A DNA stretch of 39,561 nt. Source: Magnetococcales bacterium. GTDB lineage: Bacteria > Pseudomonadota > Magnetococcia > Magnetococcales > JADFZT01. Of this stretch, positions 25,751-39,561 are shown in pieces (within the stretch, counting starts at the first letter, position 1; the number at the start of each line of letters is the position of its first letter). Below the pieces are notes generated by a model. That model was not told the DNA's origin, made no database searches, and saw nothing but the letters and a program-made list of their open reading frames with translations. The stretch lies in the NCBI GenBank assembly GCA_015232395.1, contig JADFZT010000044.1, positions 1-39,561 of the forward strand, given 5' to 3'. A program made the translations under genes and the position numbers.

Positions 25751-26677
25751 TCATCGGTTTAATCCAGCCTCCCCACCGTGACGGTGGTCAAAATAGTAGA
25801 CGACCCCCACCTGGTTGGAAGTGGGGCGGATGTCGTAGCCTGATTCGTTGACGCCATCCACTCCCCGGGCCTTGGCATGAGCCGCCTGTCCCCCCAGTTC
25901 GGTGACTTCGTCGATGCAGCTTTTGGCTTCGTTGGCGGTAAAAGCACCGGCGGAAGAGCCCTTGCGGCCGATCTGATCCTGCATGGCGATGGAGATGCCC
26001 GGCTCATAGTGGGCAGCCAGATCCACACTGCAAGCAGTCGCCGCCACCCCGGTGATGGCACGGACGCGACCGGCATAGGCGTTGGCTCTGCCATCGAAGG
26101 CTTTGTCCAAGGCTTCGATATAGGGAATGGCATCGGCGGAGAGGGCTTTGTCGCAGTTGATGGAGCCGCAGACGACGATGACGTTTCGGTCTGGATCACC
26201 CAACTCGGCGGCGTCGGCGGTGGAGGCGGTTTTGGTGTCATCCGCACCAGAGCCGCTGTCGTTGCCGACTTTGATGAAAAACACCTGCCCCTCTACCGTC
26301 ATCTGGTCCTCCATCTCACCGGCGATAAACATTTTAATCAAAAAAACCGCTGAGTTGGATTGATCAGCCATTTCATCGGCAATCACACCGTTGGTGGTAT
26401 CCTTAAAATAGAGCAGGACCGGGGTGACGTCGCTGACTTCGGCAAAACTGCCATCGCCGGGAAAATAGCCCTTTTGCGTACGAAACTGCATGAGAGCGTC
26501 TTCCCAGGATCGGGTCCAGTGGACAAAATTTTTGATTTTGGAGCTGCCAAGCACATCCTTGCCCGCCATGACGGCTGACAGGATCATGCCGATGATCACC
26601 AGGACCACCGCCATTTCGATCATGGTAAAGCCGCCTTGACCATTTTTGATGCTGCGTTTGTGCCATCTGCTCAGCAT
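25751..26677 (-). CDS. Type IV prepilin-like protein, first gene of pilus operon
   Basis: A 308-residue prepilin. The leader MLSRWHKRSIKNGQGG is followed by FTMIEMAVVLVIIGMILSAV with Glu5, a canonical prepilin peptidase site. The frame extends to 26947, but AGGAG 8 bases before ATG 26677 and the normal 16-residue leader define this start. The globular part has several cysteines (VVCGSINC, about 180-187) and ends near VYYFD, as in the next gene. First position and best leader suggest it may be the major pilin, although it is longer than typical major pilins. Transcription probably starts about 235 bases upstream. Confidence 0.88.
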   Translation of the reverse strand: MLSRWHKRSIKNGQGGFTMIEMAVVLVIIGMILSAVMAGKDVLGSSKIKNFVHWTRSWEDALMQFRTQKGYFPGDGSFAEVSDVTPVLLYFKDTTNGVIADEMADQSNSAVFLIKMFIAGEMEDQMTVEGQVFFIKVGNDSGSGADDTKTASTADAAELGDPDRNVIVVCGSINCDKALSADAIPYIEALDKAFDGRANAYAGRVRAITGVAATACSVDLAAHYEPGISIAMQDQIGRKGSSAGAFTANEAKSCIDEVTELGGQAAHAKARGVDGVNESGYDIRPTSNQVGVVYYFDHRHGGEAGLNR

Positions 26678-26918
26678 GATCTTTTCTCCTGGATACGATA
26701 GGCCTTCCAGGAATGGCTTGGTGCGGCCCCTCCCGGGTGATTTTGATAATGGCTCCCCCCAACGCTCCGGCATGGATCGACCCGAGTCAGGCTGTTTGGT
26801 GGAGACAAGGGATGGAGAGTGGGGAAAGGGCGCATGATTTTTCCTCAAAAGCTGGACTATTTTTTCGGTGCAGCCCAGCCGTGGCAGAAAAAATGGATTG
26901 GAAAACAAATAACCTTTG

Positions 26919-26947
26919 ATTCTATGCGGGCATTCTCCCCAGGTCAA
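26919..26947 (-). promoter_or_regulatory. Sigma70-type promoter for the pilus operon
   Basis: On the minus strand TTGACC (26942-26947) and TAGAAT (26919-26924) are spaced by exactly 17 bases. The predicted transcript starts near 26912, leaving a long leader of about 235 bases before the first prepilin, which could allow post-transcriptional control. Confidence 0.65.
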
Positions 26948-27229
26948 CTCACCCCCAAGGGTAGAAAGCTTGAAAAAAATTCAAGCAATAACAGATCGTT
27001 TTATCATGAAATCAACGGCAACTGCCTGCTCTTGGCTTTCACACAGTGTTACACGTTTTTTTGAGCCAAACACCTCAAACCTCACCACAAACAGACTTGT
27101 GTTTCCTTCCCCCCCCCAAATCGAGAAGATGGCCTCAGGGGCTGTCAGGCTCCAGACCTGTCAAACCATGTGACAAAAAACAGGGTTTTCCCCTCGCTTT
27201 AACCGGTTTTCGCCCGCTATCTTGGAGCG

Positions 27230-27245
27230 ATTCGATTCATCGAAT
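27230..27245 (+). promoter_or_regulatory. Operator-like palindrome upstream of the five-SBP kinase
   Basis: ATTCGATTCATCGAAT is a perfect 7-bp inverted repeat with a 2-bp spacer. It sits between TTGGAG (27222-27227) and TTTATC (27245-27250), a weak -35/-10 pair with 17-base spacing, about 140 bases before the kinase start. A regulator-binding site is possible but unproven. Confidence 0.3.
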
Positions 27246-27386
27246 TTATCAAAAAAAGACTGTATGGATTCCTGGGAATAAAGCCACCCAATTTATTGAA
27301 TACCGTCCGTACCAGAGATAGGGTTCCATCCCTGATCAAGGGAAAGCACCATTCTGGAGCGTTTGCCGGTATTCACGACTGAAAAA

Positions 27387-34010
<6,624 letters not shown>

Positions 34011-34011
34011 G

Positions 34012-36422
<2,411 letters not shown>

Positions 36423-36426
<4 letters not shown>

Positions 36427-37541
36427 TCCATTCTTCAGGAAAAACCATTCTGGTGGTGGATGATGAACGCCTCAACATCAATATTTTGGTGGATCTCCTG
36501 GATAAGGAGTTTACCGTATTGGTAGCCAAAAGTGGTGAGCAGGCCTTGAAGCGTGCCCACGGCAAACCCGCCCCGGATTTAATTCTTCTCGACATCATGA
36601 TGCCCGGCATGAACGGCTATGAGGTGCTGGATCAACTACAAAAATCGGAAGCCACCCGGGATGTTCCGGTCATTTTTGTCTCCGCTCTGGGGCAATCCGA
36701 GGATGAAACCCGGGGGTTCAAGTTGGGGGCGGTGGATTATATTTCCAAACCCTTCTGCCCGGAGGTCGTGCGCGCCCGGGTGCATACCCACCTTTCCCTG
36801 CGGGAGGCTTATCGCAACCTGAAACAGCAAAAGGAACGGCTGGATCGGGAACGCAACCTCATCGAGGAAATCATTCTCACCATGCGCCATGCCGGGCCAC
36901 CCCTGGCTGCCAACATCGCCACCCTGATGACCCCTGTGGAAAAAACCGCTGGGGATATCATCTTGAGCGCCACCCGGCCTGACGGGGTGTTACATCTGCT
37001 CCTGGGTGATTTTACCGGCCATGGATTGCCCGCAGCCATTGGCGGCCCCATGGTGGATGAGCTTTTTTTGGAAATGACCGCCCGGGGGGAGAGCCCTGAG
37101 GAGATTTTGGGCCTGATGAATCGCAAGCTCCATCGGCGACTGCCTGCGGATATTTATATGGCGGCGCTTTTTTTGGAGTGGCACAAAAAAGACCGGAAGC
37201 TCTGTCTCTGGAATTATGCCATGCCGGACATTCTCATTTTCAGGGATGGGGGGCTTCAGGACAGCTTTATATCGAAAGATCTCCCCCTGGGGGTGGTGGC
37301 TGAGTTGAACACCCGCTGTCACGCGCACTTTCAGGCCCAGGCGGGGGATCGCATCTATGCCTCTTCCGATGGGGTGATCGAAACCCCCAGGGAGGGGGAT
37401 CAGGAACTGTTCGGCATGGAGCGGCTGGTGGAGACCCTGGGCCACCACTCCATCGACAAGCTTCAGGCACAACTGGATGCTTATCGGGGCAGTGGTGAGC
37501 AGACCGATGACATTACCCTGGTGGAACTCACCTGCCAGTAG
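36423..37541 (+). CDS. Response regulator with PP2C-type (SpoIIE/RsbU-like) phosphatase domain
   Basis: A 372-residue cytosolic protein. Receiver at 7-125: VVDDERLN, Asp57 in LILLDIMMPGMNG, Lys109 in YISKPF. A coiled-coil linker (127-150) connects to a PPM/SpoIIE-type Ser/Thr phosphatase (155-370) with metal-binding Asp in AGDII (178) and GDFTGHGLPAA (Asp196), then SSDGVIE and QTDDITLVEL. Such RsbU-like proteins usually dephosphorylate an anti-sigma-factor antagonist; no partner (STAS antagonist or HATPase anti-sigma) is encoded here. The ATG overlaps the previous stop by 4 bp, so it is likely co-translated with the kinase and phosphorylated by it. Confidence 0.93.
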
Positions 37542-37605
37542 GTTAAGCCATCGTTTTTAACAAAACGACATCCGCTCTAGCGGCCAAGTTGTGGGAGGAA
37601 GCGTC

Positions 37606-38703
37606 ATGGAAAACAGCCAAGGGTGTGTTTTGGTGGTTGATGATGAACGACTCAACATCAACCTGCTCGTGGATCTGCTCGGGAAAAGCCACACGATGTT
37701 GGTGGCCAAAACCGGGGAGCAGGCGCTCAAGCGGGCCATGGGGAATCCTACGCCGGATTTGATTTTGCTCGATATCATGATGCCCGGGATGGATGGTTTT
37801 GAGGTGTTGCGGCGGCTGAAGGCAGCAGAAAAAACCCGGGAGATACCGGTGATTTTTGTCACCGCGATGGGGGAGGTGGATGATGAAACCCGGGGGTTTG
37901 AGTTGGGAGCGGTGGATTATATCACCAAGCCCTTTTCCCCTCCGGTGGTGAAGGCCCGGGTAAGAACGCATCTATCGTTACAACAGGCCCATCAGCAGCT
38001 GGCGGATCATAATCATCGTTTGGAGGAGATGGTGGTGGCGCGCACCCGGGAGCTGGCTTTGACCCAGGATGTGACCATGCACAGCTTGGCTTCGTTGGCG
38101 GAGACCCGGGACAACGAAACCGGCAACCACATCCGCCGCACCCAGCATTATGTGCGTTTGCTGGCGGAACGGTTGCAGGATCATCCCCAATATCGGGATT
38201 TTCTCACCGACAAAACCATCGATATGATCTTCAAGTCCGCCCCGCTCCACGATATGGGCAAGGTAGGGGTGCCGGATAAAATTTTGCTGAAGCCGGGCAA
38301 GCTGGATGACGATGAATTCACCATCATGAAGGGTCACACCACCTTGGGGCGGGATGCCATCGACACCGCTGAGGGATCTCTGGGGGTGGGGGATTCGTTC
38401 CTGCGTTTTATCCGGGAGATCGCCTATACCCACCACGAAAAATGGAACGGCAGCGGCTATCCGGAAGGGCTCAAGGAGGAACAAATCCCGGTGTCAGGCC
38501 GCCTGATGGCCATCGCCGATGTCTATGACGCCCTCATCAGCAAACGGGTCTACAAACCCGCCTTCCCCCACGAAAAAGCGGTCGCCATCATCGCGGAGGG
38601 CAAAGGCAGCCACTTCGACCCGGTAATGGTGGATCTCTTCCTGGACATCGCCGAGCTGTTCAGAGAAGTCGCGCAAAAATATGCCGACCATCCGGAGCGG
38701 TGA
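37606..38703 (+). CDS. Response regulator with HD-GYP domain (c-di-GMP phosphodiesterase, RpfG-like)
   Basis: A 365-residue protein. Receiver at 7-125 with Asp56 in LILLDIMMPGMDG and Lys108 in YITKPF; this domain is strikingly similar to that of the preceding gene. A coiled coil (128-150) leads to HD-GYP (155-360) with HDMGK (His215-Asp216), GHTTLGRDAI, HHEKWNGSGYPEGL (GYP at 284-286) and ADVYDAL. All hallmark residues are present, so active c-di-GMP hydrolysis is expected. I chose ATG 37606 (GGAGG about 8 bases upstream) over a GTG at 37591. The 64-bp gap to the previous gene shows no terminator. Its most evident neighbourhood target is the MshE-type pilus ATPase. Confidence 0.95.
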   Translation: MENSQGCVLVVDDERLNINLLVDLLGKSHTMLVAKTGEQALKRAMGNPTPDLILLDIMMPGMDGFEVLRRLKAAEKTREIPVIFVTAMGEVDDETRGFELGAVDYITKPFSPPVVKARVRTHLSLQQAHQQLADHNHRLEEMVVARTRELALTQDVTMHSLASLAETRDNETGNHIRRTQHYVRLLAERLQDHPQYRDFLTDKTIDMIFKSAPLHDMGKVGVPDKILLKPGKLDDDEFTIMKGHTTLGRDAIDTAEGSLGVGDSFLRFIREIAYTHHEKWNGSGYPEGLKEEQIPVSGRLMAIADVYDALISKRVYKPAFPHEKAVAIIAEGKGSHFDPVMVDLFLDIAELFREVAQKYADHPER

Positions 38704-38747
38704 GGGGGCAGAGATAGGCTGTCAGGGCATGTTGCAAATCAACCAGT

Positions 38748-39173
38748 TTACTTTTCACCACTCTTAATTTTAACGGCTTTTTCCTGCAACTTTTCCATAA
38801 CCTTCTGGTATTTTTTTTGGGCTCTTTTCAGCAGTCTACCAACATCCAGCTCAGGACATTCTTTGGCTGAAAAGGCGACAATCCAGTCCGGTTTCTCCTT
38901 ATAAAGCAAACCCCACCCCATTGCCTGACGGGCCAGCCCCATGGTGACATATGGATTGGAACAATAGAGATTTTCAGCAAGATGAACGACAAGATTTTTT
39001 TGGTAAGCTGTTTTGTCCAGAACAGTTGGATAGGTTCCCAGGTTTTTTTCAAAAAGAGTAGCTGAATGATCATCGAACAGAGCATTACCTGAATCGGTGA
39101 CTTTGTACTGAGACGCCCAGCCCCGTGCTCTCGGGCCAGCACTTCGACCACCGGAACCTCCATCAAGAGAGAC
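38748..39173 (-). pseudogene. 5'-truncated gene of unknown function
   Basis: A 142-codon open frame from just after a TGA (39174-39176) to the stop at 38748. It contains no ATG, GTG or TTG until Met at 38942, yet the residues upstream (YKVTDSGNALFDDH, TAYQKNLVVHLAENLY) look like coherent protein continuing into MGLARQAMGWGLLYKEKPDW and a lysine-rich C-terminal helix. I therefore read it as the 3' part of a gene whose start was removed at the insertion-sequence boundary near 39174. I do not recognise the family. If expression starts at 38942, a 64-residue protein is possible. Confidence 0.55.
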
Positions 39174-39485
39174 TCAGGCGGTCCTACTCATGCTCAAGAG
39201 CCAATTATATCGCCAACATGCTCCATTCCGGGGTAATTTTAAACATCCGGGCGCACCACACCCGCCAGTCCCCCATGAGCCTCCCGGTCCGCCACCTTTT
39301 GCAGCCCGATGGGGCAGCTATCCGAAGGCAATCCGTTCATACACCCGTTCGAAAGCCTCGAATGCCGGACAAAGCCGTCCGAAACGCAGCTTCAGACGCC
39401 GACCGCTTCTGACCAGACGCGCTGCCAGGGTGATCAACTCCTGGATCACCGTCTTCAGACGGCGGCGTTTGGCCGGGTGCCGCAC
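39174..39485 (-). mobile_element. 3' end remnant of an insertion sequence (IS1380-like or related DDE type)
   Basis: This segment lies between two broken genes and contains a transposase C-terminal remnant plus about 145 bp of non-coding 3' end. Boundaries are inferred from where the flanking frames stop making sense: a truncated unknown gene to the left and a dehydrogenase fragment to the right. Terminal inverted repeats and target duplication could not be confirmed because the other end is absent. Confidence 0.5.
39318..39482 (-). pseudogene. Transposase C-terminal fragment
   Basis: The frame ends at TAG 39318-39320. Its residues include AKRRRLKTVIQELITLAARL, RSGRRLKLRFG and FEAFERVYERIA, resembling the C-terminal tail of IS1380-type DDE transposases (Arg-rich helix, then an Arg/Leu strand and a final aromatic helix). 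An in-frame TAA (39547-39549) and loss of similarity above 39482 show that the catalytic part is missing. Confidence 0.5.
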
Positions 39486-39561
39486 CGGGTAAGGAAAAAG
39501 GGGGCGGTGACGTTTACCCGAAAGACCGCTTCCCACTCCACCGGCTTATACCCCTCCAGGG
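39485..39561 (-). pseudogene. Short-chain dehydrogenase/reductase fragment interrupted by the IS remnant
   Basis: At the right edge the minus-strand frame reads YKPVEWEAVFRVNVTAPFFL-TR, which matches the conserved helix alpha-E region of SDR oxidoreductases (pattern W-x2-V-x2-V-N-x-T-x-P-F-x-L-T-R, with the structural Asn). After about 39485 the frame runs into unrelated residues and stops at 39455-39457. The 5' part of the gene lies outside the window, so only the break point can be seen. Confidence 0.5.

Larger units (their letters stand above)
26678..27386. other. Divergent intergenic region between pilus and sensor operons
   Basis: About 700 bases without a supported gene. The frame continuing upstream of the first prepilin has no leader character. 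The region holds a strong sigma70-like promoter towards the pilin genes (26919-26947), a run of nine C (27109-27117) and a 16-bp palindrome (27230-27245) on the sensor-kinase side. Both operons could be controlled from here. Confidence 0.6.

Noticed and set aside
27109-27117. Run of nine C as a phase-variation tract
   Set aside because: It is not inside a gene or between visible promoter elements, and one short homopolymer is weak evidence; noted only because it lies between the two divergent operons.
38828-39166. 112-codon minus-strand frame overlapping the truncated unknown gene
   Set aside because: The alternative frame covering 38748-39173 reads as more coherent protein to its stop; this one is rich in Leu/Ile/Ser from A/T runs and has no motif.

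Overview
The window looks like chromosomal DNA from a Gram-negative proteobacterium that is very rich in signal transduction. Evidence is type IV pilus assembly genes, hybrid histidine kinases with long periplasmic sensor parts, CheB/CheR, HD-GYP and MscS proteins, and moderately high GC. The style would fit a deep-branching lineage such as the magnetotactic Magnetococcia, but nothing here proves the taxon; that is inference.

Left block (1-4021): the 3' part of an NCS2 purine permease converges on a minus-strand methylthioadenosine (MTA) salvage set transcribed mtnP, apt, mtnA. MtnP splits MTA into adenine and methylthioribose-1-phosphate, Apt turns adenine into AMP, and MtnA isomerises the sugar phosphate. 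A small four-helix CopD-like membrane protein follows (4352-4840), bracketed by an exact 17-bp direct repeat.

First signalling operon (14870 down to 4910, minus strand, five genes touching or overlapping, with a good sigma70-type promoter at 14988-15016): a receptor with two CHASE3 domains and no output domain, a secreted helical-repeat protein of unknown function, a 1392-residue hybrid kinase with three receiver domains, a CheB-CheR fusion, and a second hybrid kinase. A LON-domain protein and an MscS channel (16858-15228, overlapping by 4 bp) lie upstream.

Pilus operon (26677 down to 16997, minus strand, promoter at 26919-26947): two related prepilins, a PilO-like protein, a PilM/PilN (GspL-like) fusion, a small anchored protein, a GspE/MshE-type ATPase, a GspF/PilC platform, and two larger prepilins whose C-terminal parts resemble He_PIG Ig-like domains. 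One of these lacks Glu5 and may be a tip subunit. No secretin, prepilin peptidase or retraction ATPase is present.

Second signalling operon (27387-38703, plus strand, divergent from the pilus operon): a roughly 2200-residue BvgS-like kinase with five tandem periplasmic solute-binding domains, a smaller kinase with one such domain, a receiver-PP2C phosphatase, and a receiver-HD-GYP c-di-GMP phosphodiesterase. The pilus ATPase has an MshEN-like N terminus (a c-di-GMP-binding fold). A plausible model is therefore that nutrient sensing changes c-di-GMP and so controls the neighbouring pilus. This is the most interesting system-level hypothesis in the window.

Right edge (38748-39561): a scar made of a 5'-truncated unknown gene, the 3' end of an insertion sequence with a transposase C-terminal remnant, and a fragment of a short-chain dehydrogenase.
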